From contig NZ_FNBW01000003.1 of assembly GCF_900102465.1 (NCBI RefSeq), forward strand, positions 186,001 to 250,000: a stretch of 64,000 bases of DNA, in the 5' to 3' direction. Positions 1 through 8,581 of the stretch are shown in pieces. Source of the DNA: Thalassobaculum litoreum DSM 18839 (GTDB lineage Bacteria > Pseudomonadota > Alphaproteobacteria > Thalassobaculales > Thalassobaculaceae). The translations under genes and the position numbers were made by a program. Positions within the stretch are counted from its first letter, which is position 1, and each line of letters begins with the position of its first letter. The notes beneath the pieces were generated by a model. It had not been told where the DNA came from. It worked only from the letters and a program-made list of their open reading frames with translations, and did not search any database.

Positions 1-1635
1 GCCCCCGCGGCGCCTCGGACCCGCACCACGGTCGACGGCTCGATCACCATCGACCCGCTGCAGCGGCTGACGGTCGACGCGACCGGCACGCTGACGCCCG
101 CCCTGGGCGGCCTGAGCGCCGATTTCTGGACCGGCACCCCGGGCGAGATCGCCCTGCGGCTGGTGTCGCTGCTGCCCGCCGCGCCCGACAGCCGGGCGCT
201 GCGCGATCTCGCGCGGCGTGCGCTGCTGAGTTCCGGTGCGGCGCCTCGGGACGTTTCGCCGGAAGGCGCGCTGCTGCAGCTCCGGGCGGAGCGGCTTCTG
301 GCCATGGGGGCGATCGACGATCTTGCCGTTCTCGCCGAGCGCATTCCGGCCGACCGGGTTTCGCAGGAGATGAGCCGGCCGCTGACCGAGGCGGCCTTCG
401 CGCGCGGGGAGGACGAGCGCGCCTGCGATCTCTACGGCCAGCTGACCGCAACGGCGACCGACACGTTCTGGATCAAGGTCGCCGCCGTCTGCGATGCCCG
501 GGCCGGACGCGACGCCAAGGTCGATTTCAGCGCCCGGCTGCTGTCTGAGCTGGGTGACGACGACGAACTGTTCGCCGCGCTGGTCCAGGCCGCCACGACC
601 GGGCAGACCGGCACGCCGTTCCGGATGGGCGGAGCGGGACCGGTGCATCTGGCCCTGGCCCGGGTCGCGGGGCTGAAGATCGAGCCGACCGTCTCGGAGA
701 TCAATTCCCTGCCCGTCCTGGTGGCGCTGGCCCGCGGGGCCGCCAACGTCCCCTTCGCCCAGCGGCTGGAAGCGGCGGAGAAGGCGGAGCGCGCCGGCGC
801 CCTCGCGTCGCGGGAGGTCACGGACCTGTATGACGAGGTGTCGGTTTCCGCCGGGTCGATGGACGCGGCGATCGCCGCCGCCGAGGCCGATCCCGGGCCG
901 TTGAGCCGGGCGATCCTGTGGCGCGCGACCGAGGCGCAGACCGCGCCGGGTGCCCGTGCCCAGGCGATCGCCAAGGCCATGGCCATGGCCGAGGACGACG
1001 AGACCTGGCGCCAGACGGTGCGGCTGTTCGCGCCGTTCCTGGTCGCGCTCGACCCCGGTTCCGACGTGGACTGGTTCGCCGAGGATGCGGTGCGCGGCCT
1101 GATGGCGGCGGACCAGTTCCGCGCCGCCCGCCCCTGGCTGGAGCGGCTGCGGCGGCTGGAGGCCTCCGGTACAGGCGAGGCGTCGGCCGCATGGCTGCGG
1201 CTCTGGGCGGCGGTGCGCCTGGCCGGCGGCGATCCGGCGGTGGCGTTCGACGACGCGTCCGTCGCGCGCTGGTGGGCGCATCTGCGCTCCATCGACCCGC
1301 AGCAGGCCACCCTGCGTGGCTCGGCCGCCCTGGCCCTCATGGCGGCGCTCGGCGATCCGGTCGGCAGCGACGCTTGGCGTGGGCTGGTCTCGACCCCGGC
1401 GATCGATATCCGCGCCGTGCCGGAGACCGCCTTCGCCTTCGCGATCCGGGCGGCGGCCGACAGCCGGCGGCTGGGCGAGACGGTCATGCTCAGCGTCGCC
1501 GCGCCGGGCGAGACGCCCCTGGGGGAGATCGCCATTCCCGCCCTGGCCGACATCGTGCGCGCCCTGGTCGCCGTCGGTCTGGAGCCGGAGGCCCGGCGTC
1601 TGGCCACCGAAGCCGCCCTGGCCCACGGCCTCTGA
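1..1635 (+). CDS. Hypothetical alpha-helical protein, 5' end outside the window
   Basis: The frame is open from base 1 without a stop, so the true start lies before the window and 544 codons are visible. A GTG at 163 is only an internal candidate. The visible protein is rich in Ala, Leu, Arg and Glu with no membrane segment, and reads as a chain of amphipathic helices like TPR or other helical-repeat proteins, though I cannot assign a family. It ends one base before the xerD start, so the two are probably co-transcribed. I do not recognise a function. Confidence 0.7.
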   Translation, partial: APAAPRTRTTVDGSITIDPLQRLTVDATGTLTPALGGLSADFWTGTPGEIALRLVSLLPAAPDSRALRDLARRALLSSGAAPRDVSPEGALLQLRAERLLAMGAIDDLAVLAERIPADRVSQEMSRPLTEAAFARGEDERACDLYGQLTATATDTFWIKVAAVCDARAGRDAKVDFSARLLSELGDDDELFAALVQAATTGQTGTPFRMGGAGPVHLALARVAGLKIEPTVSEINSLPVLVALARGAANVPFAQRLEAAEKAERAGALASREVTDLYDEVSVSAGSMDAAIAAAEADPGPLSRAILWRATEAQTAPGARAQAIAKAMAMAEDDETWRQTVRLFAPFLVALDPGSDVDWFAEDAVRGLMAADQFRAARPWLERLRRLEASGTGEASAAWLRLWAAVRLAGGDPAVAFDDASVARWWAHLRSIDPQQATLRGSAALALMAALGDPVGSDAWRGLVSTPAIDIRAVPETAFAFAIRAAADSRRLGETVMLSVAAPGETPLGEIAIPALADIVRALVAVGLEPEARRLATEAALAHGL

Positions 1636-1636
1636 G

Positions 1637-2581
1637 ATGCTCGAGCCGGCGGCTTCCCCGAAAGACCGGACCCCCGATTTCACCGTCGAGGCCTTCCTGG
1701 AGATGCTGGTCGCCGAGCGTGGCGTGTCCCGCAACACCCTGGACGCCTACCGGCGCGACCTGGCCGACGCGGCCGGCTGGCTGAGCGGGCGCAAGCGGGT
1801 CCTGTCGGGCGCCGACAGCGACGACCTGCGCGGCTATCTCGACGGGCTGGAGCGCGCCGGCATGGCGCCGCGTACCGCCGCCCGCCGCCTGTCGGCCCTG
1901 CGCCAGTACTATCGCTTCCTGTACAGCGACGGGCACCGCACCGACGACCCGACCACCGTGCTGGACGCGCCGCGCCAGGGCCGGCCGCTGCCGAAGATCC
2001 TCTCGGAGACCGAGGTCGACGCCCTGCTGGACACCGCCCGGGACATGGACGGACCGGAGGGCCTGCGCCTGGTCTGCCTGCTGGAGATCCTCTATGCCAC
2101 CGGCCTGCGGGTGTCGGAGCTGGTCGGCCTGCCCTTCGCCGCGGTCGCCCGCGATCCCCGCGTCCTGCTGGTGCGCGGCAAGGGGGACAAGGAGCGCATG
2201 GTGCCGCTGACCGACGCCTCCATGGCCGCCATCGCCGACTACAAGCCGGTGCGCGGCGTGTTCATGACGGGCAGGTCCTCGCCTTTTCTGTTTCCCTCGC
2301 GCTCGGCCGAAGGGCACCTGACCCGCCGGCGCTTCGGCCAGTTGCTGGACGAGGTGGCGCTGGAGGCCGGCATCGACCGCAAGCGCGTCTCGCCCCACGT
2401 TCTGCGCCACGCCTTCGCCACCCATCTGCTCGATCACGGGGCCGATCTGCGCAGCGTGCAGCAGATGCTCGGCCATGCCGATATTTCCACAACGCAGATC
2501 TATACCCATGTATTGACCGAGCGCCTTCGGGCCCTGGTCGAGACACATCATCCCCTGGCCCATCCCGGGGCACAGCGCTGA
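1637..2581 (+). CDS. xerD: Tyrosine recombinase XerD
   Basis: Site-specific recombinase that resolves chromosome dimers at dif together with XerC and FtsK. The 314-residue length is typical. The N-terminal SAM-like core-binding domain covers about residues 14-100. The catalytic domain carries Arg158 (ATGLRVSEL), Lys182 (GKGDKER), His254 and Arg257 (HVLRHAF), His280 (LGHADI) and the nucleophile Tyr289 (IYTHV), so the active site is complete. The ATG at 1637 follows the previous stop by one base; the frame stays open upstream but overlaps that gene. It is followed by accA, as in many alphaproteobacteria, which favours XerD over XerC. It could in principle be XerC. Confidence 0.93.
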   Translation: MLEPAASPKDRTPDFTVEAFLEMLVAERGVSRNTLDAYRRDLADAAGWLSGRKRVLSGADSDDLRGYLDGLERAGMAPRTAARRLSALRQYYRFLYSDGHRTDDPTTVLDAPRQGRPLPKILSETEVDALLDTARDMDGPEGLRLVCLLEILYATGLRVSELVGLPFAAVARDPRVLLVRGKGDKERMVPLTDASMAAIADYKPVRGVFMTGRSSPFLFPSRSAEGHLTRRRFGQLLDEVALEAGIDRKRVSPHVLRHAFATHLLDHGADLRSVQQMLGHADISTTQIYTHVLTERLRALVETHHPLAHPGAQR

Positions 2582-2670
2582 GCCCGCCCCCGGTACCGCA
2601 TCGGGCTGCGCTTGAGGGGAACGGGCGGCATCGGTATGGTGCGCCGCCGCAAACGGAGTAGATTTCCCGC

Positions 2671-3621
2671 ATGCATCAGTTCCTCGATTTCGAAAAACCG
2701 ATTGCCGACCTGGAAGGCAAGATCGAAGAGCTTCGCCATCTGTCGAGCGACGGCGACCTGAACATCGCCGAGGAGGTCTCGAAACTGGAGGCCAAGGTCG
2801 AGCGCCAGCTCCGGACCACCTACCAGAAGCTGTCGCCCTGGCAGAAGGTACAGGTCGCCCGTCATCCCGAGCGCCCGCATGCCCAGGCAGCGATCGACCA
2901 TCTGATCGACGAGTACGTGCCGCTGGCCGGCGACCGGTCGTTCGCCGACGACCCGGCCATCGTCGGCGGCGTGGGCCGGTTCAAGGGCCGCTCGGTCGTC
3001 GTCATCGGCACCGAGAAGGGCGCCACCACCGAGGAGCGCGTGCGCCGCAATTTCGGCATGGCCCGCCCGGAAGGGTACCGCAAAGCGCGCCGCCTGATGG
3101 AATTCGCCGACCGCTTCAAGATGCCGATCCTGACCTTCGTCGACACCGCCGGCGCCTATCCCGGTGTCGATGCCGAGGCCCGCGGCCAGGCCGAGGCCAT
3201 CGCCCGGGCGATCGAGACCTGCCTCGCCGTGCGGGTGCCGCTGATCGCCACCATCCTGGGCGAGGGCGGGTCCGGCGGCGCGGTGGCGCTGGCCGCCGGC
3301 AACCGGGTGCTGATGCTGGAGCACGCGATCTATTCGGTGATCTCGCCGGAGGGCTGCGCCTCGATCCTGTGGCGCTCGGGCGAGCACGCCAAGGACGCCG
3401 CCGAGGCGCTGAAGATGACGGCGCAGGATCTGGAGAAGCTCGGGGTGATCGACGGTATCGTGAAGGAGCCGCTGGGCGGCGCCCACCGCGAGCCGGCCCC
3501 GGCGCTGGACGCGCTGGGAGCGGCGATCGACCGGAATCTCGGCGAGCTGGTCGGTCGCGACGGCGGCGAGCTGCGCGCCGAACGCCGCGACAAGTTCCTG
3601 GCCATCGGCGCGGCGGAATAA
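2671..3621 (+). CDS. accA: Acetyl-CoA carboxylase carboxyltransferase subunit alpha
   Basis: Alpha half of the carboxyltransferase that moves CO2 from carboxybiotin to acetyl-CoA, giving malonyl-CoA for fatty acid synthesis. It acts in the cytosol in an alpha2-beta2 complex with AccD, which is not in this window. The 316 residues match the family. The N-terminus (MHQFLDFEKPIADLEGKIEEL) and the oxyanion-forming Gly-rich stretch GEGGSGGAVAL near residue 195 are diagnostic. SPEGCASILW follows at about residue 229. The ATG at 2671 is 89 bases downstream of xerD. Confidence 0.97.
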   Translation: MHQFLDFEKPIADLEGKIEELRHLSSDGDLNIAEEVSKLEAKVERQLRTTYQKLSPWQKVQVARHPERPHAQAAIDHLIDEYVPLAGDRSFADDPAIVGGVGRFKGRSVVVIGTEKGATTEERVRRNFGMARPEGYRKARRLMEFADRFKMPILTFVDTAGAYPGVDAEARGQAEAIARAIETCLAVRVPLIATILGEGGSGGAVALAAGNRVLMLEHAIYSVISPEGCASILWRSGEHAKDAAEALKMTAQDLEKLGVIDGIVKEPLGGAHREPAPALDALGAAIDRNLGELVGRDGGELRAERRDKFLAIGAAE

Positions 3622-3646
3622 GCGAGGTCGCCGTCTCGCCTTCCTG

Positions 3647-3756
3647 CCGTCTTCCCGGGCTTGCCCCGGGACCCAGGGGTCCGCGTGACGGAGCGTTTCC
3701 AGGTGGCGCTCCAACACACACTTTTCCTAGACCCCGGCTCAGGGCCGGGGAGACGG
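3647..3756. repeat. Palindromic intergenic repeat element, copy 1
   Basis: Two GC-rich arms of about 24 bases face each other: 3647-3670 (CCGTCTTCCCGGGCTTGCCC onward) and 3732-3756, whose reverse complement begins CCGTCTCCCCGGCC. The centre holds GCGTTTCCAGG. The same architecture occurs at 53712-53827 and 61341-61456. It fills the gap between the convergent accA and PfpI genes. It could fold into a long cruciform or RNA hairpin. No T-tract follows, so it is not a classical terminator. Confidence 0.75.
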
Positions 3757-3772
3757 AGCAGGTGGTGAGCCG

Positions 3773-4363
3773 CTACACCGCCCCCTGATGCGGCGGGGCG
3801 GGGTCGTATTCCATGTTGCGCTGGACCTGGCGGGCGAAGGCCGGCTCCCAGATCTCGCCGATCAGCCACAGCGCCATGTCGATGCCGGCCGACACGCCGG
3901 CCGAACTGACCACGTTGCCGTCGCGCACATAGCGCACGTCGTCCAGTACCTCCGCCGCCTCGCCGCGGCCGCGCACCAGGTCGACCGCCCGCCAATGGGT
4001 AGTGATCCGCTTGCCCCTGGCCGGGCCGGCGGCGGCCAGCAGCATCGAGCCGGTGCACACCGAGGTCACCCAGGTGCAACCCTGCGCCGCCTTGGCGATC
4101 CAGGCGAGCAGCTCGGCGTTGTTCACCTCCCGCCGCGTGCCCTGGCCGCCCGGCACCACCAGCACGTCCAGCGGCGGGCAGGCCTCCATCGTGTGGTCCG
4201 GGCAGACCCGCATGCCCTTGGCGCACCGCACCGGGGCGTCCGTCGGGCCGATCGTCACGCACTCGATCTCCGGTTTCAGGTGACCGGCCATGGTCCAGAC
4301 CTCCCACGGGCCGACCATGTCCAGTTCCTCCAGATCGTCGAACATCAGAAAACCGACGCGCAT
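3773..4363 (-). CDS. DJ-1/PfpI family protein, isonitrile-hydratase-like
   Basis: Cytosolic 196-residue DJ-1/PfpI-fold protein. The nucleophile-elbow Cys lies in VTSVCTGSMLLAAAG around residue 105 and is preceded by VVPGGQGTR, the pattern of isonitrile hydratase (InhA) and GlxA N-terminal domains. Three ATGs occur in a row (4369, 4366, 4363). The purine-rich AGAGGAG ribosome site abuts the first two, so only the third (MRVGF) has normal spacing; I chose it. The gene starts 14 bases after the stop of the GlxA-type regulator upstream and is probably its target and operon partner. The substrate cannot be read from sequence. Confidence 0.85.
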   Translation of the reverse strand: MRVGFLMFDDLEELDMVGPWEVWTMAGHLKPEIECVTIGPTDAPVRCAKGMRVCPDHTMEACPPLDVLVVPGGQGTRREVNNAELLAWIAKAAQGCTWVTSVCTGSMLLAAAGPARGKRITTHWRAVDLVRGRGEAAEVLDDVRYVRDGNVVSSAGVSAGIDMALWLIGEIWEPAFARQVQRNMEYDPAPPHQGAV

Positions 4364-4377
4364 CATCATCTCCTCTG

Positions 4378-5364
4378 TCAGGCGGAAGCGGGGCTGCCGA
4401 ACTGGCGGCGGTACTCGGCGGGCGAGACGCCGAAGGCGCGCTGGAAGCTGCGCCGCATGCGCTCGGCGTTCACGAAGCCGGTCTGCAACGCCACCTGCTC
4501 CACCGCCGTGCCGGGCCGTTCCAGTCGGCGTCGGGCGGCGTCCAGGCGGGCGCGCTCGACGAAGGCGGCCGGAGTTTCGCCCACCGCCTCGCGGAAGCGG
4601 CGGGCGAAGGTGCGCGGGGACATGCCGGCGCGGGCCGCCAGGTCCTCCACCGACAGCCGGTCGTCCAGATGGTCGAACATCCAGGCCTGCAGGGAGGCCA
4701 GCCGGTCGTCGGCCGCCGATTGCAGGGCGAGTTCGCTGCTGTACTGGCGCTGACCGCCGCTGCGCTGCATCGCCATGACCTTGGAGCGGGCGATCCGCAG
4801 GGCCTCCTCGCGGCCGAGGTCGCGGGCGATCATCGCCAGGGCCAGATCCATGCCGGCCGTCACACCGGCGGAACTCCAGAACTTGCCGTCCTCCACGTAG
4901 ATCCGGTCCGGCTCGACCCGCAGGGCCGGGTGCCGGTCGGCCAGGGTCTCGGCATGCTGCCAGTGGGTGGTGACCGTGCGCCCGTCCAGCAGGCCGGTGC
5001 GCGCCAGCAGGAAGGCGCCGGTGCAGACCGTGGCGACCCGGCGGCAGGCCGCGGCGGTGGCGACGACCCAGTCCCGCAGGTCTCCGGTCACCGGGGTCAG
5101 GCGGGACCCGGGGCCGCCCGCGACGATCAGGGTATCGACGCTCGCCGGGTCCAGACTGGCGAGGGTCTCGTGCGCCTCCAGGCCCAGCCCGGCCTCGGTC
5201 GTCACCCGCCGTGCCTCCGGGGCGACCAGCACCACGCGATAGGCCGGCGCGGGCGAGCCGGCGCGCACGGCCGAGGCGAACAGCTCGAACGGGCCGGCGA
5301 CGTCCAGAAGCTGGCAACCGGGGACGGCGAGCAGAGCGACGCAGGGCGGGACGGCGTGTGTCAT
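4378..5364 (-). CDS. GlxA-family AraC-type transcriptional regulator
   Basis: 328-residue regulator with an N-terminal DJ-1/PfpI-like ligand domain (VATVCTGAFLLARTGLLDG around residue 110) and a C-terminal AraC/XylS double helix-turn-helix (LSVEDLAARAGMSPRTFARR, then VEQVALQTGFVNAERMRRSF). The ATG at 5364 gives MTHAVPP and begins the fold directly; an upstream in-frame ATG at 5409 would add 15 unlikely residues. It precedes a stand-alone DJ-1/PfpI enzyme in the same operon. Family members respond to small amino or nitrogen compounds, but the ligand here is unknown. Confidence 0.88.
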   Translation of the reverse strand: MTHAVPPCVALLAVPGCQLLDVAGPFELFASAVRAGSPAPAYRVVLVAPEARRVTTEAGLGLEAHETLASLDPASVDTLIVAGGPGSRLTPVTGDLRDWVVATAAACRRVATVCTGAFLLARTGLLDGRTVTTHWQHAETLADRHPALRVEPDRIYVEDGKFWSSAGVTAGMDLALAMIARDLGREEALRIARSKVMAMQRSGGQRQYSSELALQSAADDRLASLQAWMFDHLDDRLSVEDLAARAGMSPRTFARRFREAVGETPAAFVERARLDAARRRLERPGTAVEQVALQTGFVNAERMRRSFQRAFGVSPAEYRRQFGSPASA

Positions 5365-5526
5365 GGGGTCAGGGTGCGGTGGCGGGGCTCTGTCCGCAAT
5401 GTCAAACACCCCTCGGTTTCAGCCATACAGCCTCGCCGCGCGGGAAACCGGCCCCGGCCTTCCATAGCTCCGCCGTTCCATGGGGCCGGCGGCGATGTCC
5501 GGACCCGCTTGGGGGAGGAGACCGGC

Positions 5527-6048
5527 ATGACCCTGGGATTCGGCGGTTCGGGAGAGGAGCGGTGGGCGCTGGCCGGGCCGGAATGGTTCGACGACCTGCG
5601 CCGCTACTGGGACGACCAGCGGGCGGGGGCCGATCTGCCCGATGCGGACGAGCTGTTCCTGGCCGACCTGTGCGAGATCATGCCGAGTCTGCTGCTCGCC
5701 TATCTCGATCCCCTGCGCGGGTCGTACCGGATCGAGTATGCGGGCGCGATCACCCGCGCCCTGCTGGGCGGCGACCTGCTTGGGCTCTACCCGGAATGGG
5801 CCGAACCGGGGACCACGCTGTCCTGGATCGGGGCGGGCTATGCCGGGGCCGGCCGGCTGATCCCCCCGGGCATCGTGCAGATCCGCCACGGCGACCTGAT
5901 GGCGACCCACCTGCCGTATCGCAACGCCATGGGGAAGGTGGGCCTGATCCTGACCGCGCTGGCGCAGCGGCCGGCACCGCTGGCGGATGGGCGCGGCGCG
6001 ACTGTGCTGCCATTCCCGGGGAGACGGGGCCGTGACAAGAAGGGGTAA
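5527..6048 (+). CDS. PAS_5-like sensory domain protein
   Basis: 173-residue soluble protein resembling the single-domain PAS_5 (DUF1388-type) proteins that are multiplied in alphaproteobacteria. The start of the domain is seen in LRRYWDDQRAGADLPDADEL, followed by a hydrophobic core (LLLAYLDP), YRIEYAGAITR and a C-terminal strand GLILTALAQRP. These proteins usually act as signalling modules of unknown ligand. The last 14 residues (VLPFPGRRGRDKKG) are encoded inside a 24-base inverted repeat (6004-6131), so the C-terminus may have been rewritten by repeat insertion. The ATG at 5527 is preceded by GGGAGGAG. Confidence 0.7.
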   Translation: MTLGFGGSGEERWALAGPEWFDDLRRYWDDQRAGADLPDADELFLADLCEIMPSLLLAYLDPLRGSYRIEYAGAITRALLGGDLLGLYPEWAEPGTTLSWIGAGYAGAGRLIPPGIVQIRHGDLMATHLPYRNAMGKVGLILTALAQRPAPLADGRGATVLPFPGRRGRDKKG

Positions 6049-6131
6049 GCGGAGGGATCCGCAGGCGAGGACGGACACCCGCCCACCGTCCCTCTCTCTC
6101 TCCAATTCCGTCTCCCCGGGAATGGCAGCAC
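6004..6131. repeat. Perfect 24-bp inverted repeat spanning the 3' end of a gene
   Basis: Bases 6004-6027 and 6108-6131 are perfect reverse complements (core CATTCCCGGGGAGACGG). They are separated by 80 bases that include the stop codon of the PAS_5-like gene. The arm carries the CCCGGGGAGACGG signature of the dispersed palindromic repeats, so this is probably a variant copy. Confidence 0.85.
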
Positions 6132-6138
6132 CCCCGGT

Positions 6139-6263
6139 CCCGGCGCAAGGCCGGGAAGATGCAGATGGGCTGTCCGCTGGGCGAGGCAGTGTCGGCGGTC
6201 GAGAGCGGCGTGCGGATGCCCGGGCACGCCCACCCATGGGCCCCGGCACGAGGCCGGGGAGTG
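6139..6263. repeat. Two half-copies of the palindromic repeat
   Basis: CCCGGCGCAAGGCCGGGAAG at 6139-6158 and CCCCGGCACGAGGCCGGGG at 6241-6259 are each self-complementary arms like those of the full elements at 53.7 and 61.4 kb. They occupy most of the intergenic space between two convergent genes. No other feature is visible there. Confidence 0.65.
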
Positions 6264-6289
6264 TCAGGGATGGGGGATGAGGTGCCCCC

Positions 6290-8335
6290 CTAAACCTTCG
6301 ACACCTCGACCCGGGCGTCGTTGAAGCACGCGCCTTCGCAGAGATCCGCCTTGTGGGTCGGCAGCAGGGCGTTGACCGTCAGGCCGGTGTCGCTGGTGCG
6401 CATCCAGGTGCCCTTGGCGGAGAACACCGTGCCGGGACGTACCGCGTCGGTGAGCACTGCGCGCAGCACCGTCTCGCCCAGGTCGTTATGCACCCGCACC
6501 CGGTCGCCCTCCTCGATCCCGCGTGCCGCCGCGTCCGCCGGGTTGATCTCCAGCGCCTGCACGCCGTCGCTCGCCGCGTGGCCGCCGAAGGTCGCGTTGG
6601 TGCGGTGGGAGGAGGACGGGGTGATCAGGGCGAGCGGATAGGTACTCTCCACCGGCCGGTAGGCGGGGACCCGGAAGCCGCGCGCCTGCGCCATCCAGTC
6701 GGAGGCGAGCTCGGCCTTACCCGAGGCGTTCTTCGGGAACACGGTGGCGAAGGGCACGATCTCCTGCGCCCCGTCGGCGGTCATGTTCAGCGCCCGGTCG
6801 ACCGGCAGCTCGCTCGGCCGCAGCCCGCCGAGGCGCGGGTCGGCACCGTCGATCGCCTCGTCCATCAGTTCGACATCGGTGGCGGCGAAACACGGGTCGG
6901 TGTAGCCGAACCGGGCGGCCAGCCGGCGGAAGATCTCCGTATTCGGCAGCGCCTCGCCCACCGGGGCGATCACCGGATCGGCCCGCTGCAGATAGGTCTG
7001 ACCGTAGGCCGGGAAGATGTCGGCATGCTCGAAATGGCTGCAGGCCGGGAGGATCACGTCGCAGTAGCGCATGCTGTCGGTCATCTGCACCTCGCAGCCG
7101 ACGACGAAGATGTCCTCGCGGCTGAACGCCTGCATCACCTGCGCCTGGTCCGGGAACACGGCGATCGGGTTGTGGTTGTAGACGAAGACGGCCGCCACCT
7201 TCGGGTCCAGGTCGTCGCGCAGCATGTTGGCCGGCACGTCCATGATGTTCATGCGCCGGGTGCCTTCGGGGATCAGGTCGGTGCGCTGCAGCTTCGCCAC
7301 GGTCTTCGGCACGGCGGCGCCGACCTTGGCGATCACCCCGCCGCCGCGCACGCCCCACTTGCCGCAGAGCACCGGCAGGGCGGCGACGGCGCGCACGGAA
7401 TTGCCGCCGTTCTGGTTGCGCTCCATGCCGTTGCCCATGCCGATCAGCGCCGGGCTCGCCTCGGCGTACCAGGCGGCCAGCGTGCGGATCTGCTCCTCCG
7501 GGATGCCGCAGGTCTCGGCGGCACGCTCGACGGTCCACGCGCGCGCGGCTTCCATGAACTCCTCGGCGCCGGACGCCCAGCGCTCGATGAAGGCCTGATC
7601 GAAGGCGCCGATCCGCTCCAGTTCGGCGGCCAGCGCGAAGGCCAGCACCACGTCGGTGCCCGGCCGGATCGCCACATGCATGTCGGCCTGGTCGGCCGCC
7701 TTGATCCGCTTGGGATCGACCACGACGATCTTGGCCCCCGCCGCCTTGGCCCGGTTGATGGTACGGATGAAGTGCAGGTTGGAGACGGTGACGTTGTTCG
7801 ACCACACGATGATCAGCTCGGCCCCGACGCCCTGCTCCGGCGGGGTACCGGGCATCGCGCCGTAGATCGAGACGAAGGCCTCGCCCTTCACCCCGCCGCA
7901 CATCGGCCCGCGGTCGAGCAGGGTGGCGCCCATCTGGTGGAAGAACCGGAAGTCCATGGATCCGCCGGCCAGCATCCCATGCGGCCCGGCATAGGCCAGC
8001 GGCACCACCGATTGCGGGCCATGGGCGTCGATCGCCCTGGTCAGGCCGTCATGGACCAGGTCCAGCGCCTCGTCCCAGGAGATCCGCTCGAACCTGTCCT
8101 CGCCGCGCCTGCCGACCCGCTTCAGCGGATGGGTCAGCCGTCCCTCGCCATGGACGAAGTGCGGGTAGTAGCGCGAGACCTTGTTGCAGACCACGCCCTC
8201 GGTGAGCGGGTTGGCGGTGGAGCCGCGCACGCCGGTGACCTTGCCGCCCTCGACGGTGACGTCGAGGCTGCAGGTGTCCGGGCAGTCGAGCGGGCACACA
8301 CTCGGTTTCGTGATCGAAGCCTGGCCGTCGGGCAT
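6290..8335 (-). CDS. Molybdopterin-dependent oxidoreductase (DMSO reductase superfamily)
   Basis: 681-residue cytosolic protein with an N-terminal [4Fe-4S] motif: Cys14, Cys18, Cys22 and Cys50 (CPLDCPDTC...VVCNK). The bis-MGD binding domains follow, including IIVWSNNVTVSN and the C-terminal molybdopterin dinucleotide domain (LITPSSSHRTNATFGG onward, ending FNDARVEV). RGPMCGG near residue 150 may supply a Cys molybdenum ligand. The ATG at 8335 has a good GGAGG seven bases upstream; a longer frame to 8446 lacks one. No partner subunit, electron carrier or maturation gene is adjacent, and the substrate is unknown. There is no Tat signal. Confidence 0.88.
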   Translation of the reverse strand: MPDGQASITKPSVCPLDCPDTCSLDVTVEGGKVTGVRGSTANPLTEGVVCNKVSRYYPHFVHGEGRLTHPLKRVGRRGEDRFERISWDEALDLVHDGLTRAIDAHGPQSVVPLAYAGPHGMLAGGSMDFRFFHQMGATLLDRGPMCGGVKGEAFVSIYGAMPGTPPEQGVGAELIIVWSNNVTVSNLHFIRTINRAKAAGAKIVVVDPKRIKAADQADMHVAIRPGTDVVLAFALAAELERIGAFDQAFIERWASGAEEFMEAARAWTVERAAETCGIPEEQIRTLAAWYAEASPALIGMGNGMERNQNGGNSVRAVAALPVLCGKWGVRGGGVIAKVGAAVPKTVAKLQRTDLIPEGTRRMNIMDVPANMLRDDLDPKVAAVFVYNHNPIAVFPDQAQVMQAFSREDIFVVGCEVQMTDSMRYCDVILPACSHFEHADIFPAYGQTYLQRADPVIAPVGEALPNTEIFRRLAARFGYTDPCFAATDVELMDEAIDGADPRLGGLRPSELPVDRALNMTADGAQEIVPFATVFPKNASGKAELASDWMAQARGFRVPAYRPVESTYPLALITPSSSHRTNATFGGHAASDGVQALEINPADAAARGIEEGDRVRVHNDLGETVLRAVLTDAVRPGTVFSAKGTWMRTSDTGLTVNALLPTHKADLCEGACFNDARVEVSKV

Positions 8336-8394
8336 GGAATGCCTCCATTGTCTTGTTGACGGCGATCCTGCGCCCTGTTTGGCCCTGCCGGTAG

Positions 8395-8421
8395 CACCAT
8401 TCGGCCCAATGTCATGGTGCC
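8395..8421. promoter_or_regulatory. Inverted repeat in a divergent promoter region
   Basis: GCACCAT at 8395-8401 and ATGGTGC at 8415-8421 form 7-bp perfect arms around a 13-base spacer. The repeat lies in the 246-base gap between the divergent molybdopterin oxidoreductase and TVP38 genes. The position suits an operator serving either gene, but no regulator is encoded nearby. Confidence 0.35.
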
Positions 8422-8581
8422 ATGATCGGTCGCTCGGTCCAGGCACACGGAACGCTCACGCCCTGTTGACTGGCGCCGACGCGGCCAGGGGGCATCTTGG
8501 CCGGAGCGGGAAGGTTCCGCATCATGGCCCGGCCGCAACATGGCAGGGTGCCCGGCTGGGGACGGGCGAACGGGAGGTCGT

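Noticed and set aside
432-1607. Long antisense frames opposite real genes throughout the window, for example here and at 6353-8359 and 40216-42693
   Set aside because: High GC makes long open frames common on both strands. These read as low-complexity Arg/Gly/Ala/His-rich sequence with no domain and overlap well-supported genes.
8336-8446. Longer N-terminus for the molybdopterin oxidoreductase at 6.3-8.3 kb
   Set aside because: The extension lacks a ribosome site and similarity, whereas ATG 8335 has GGAGG at good distance.
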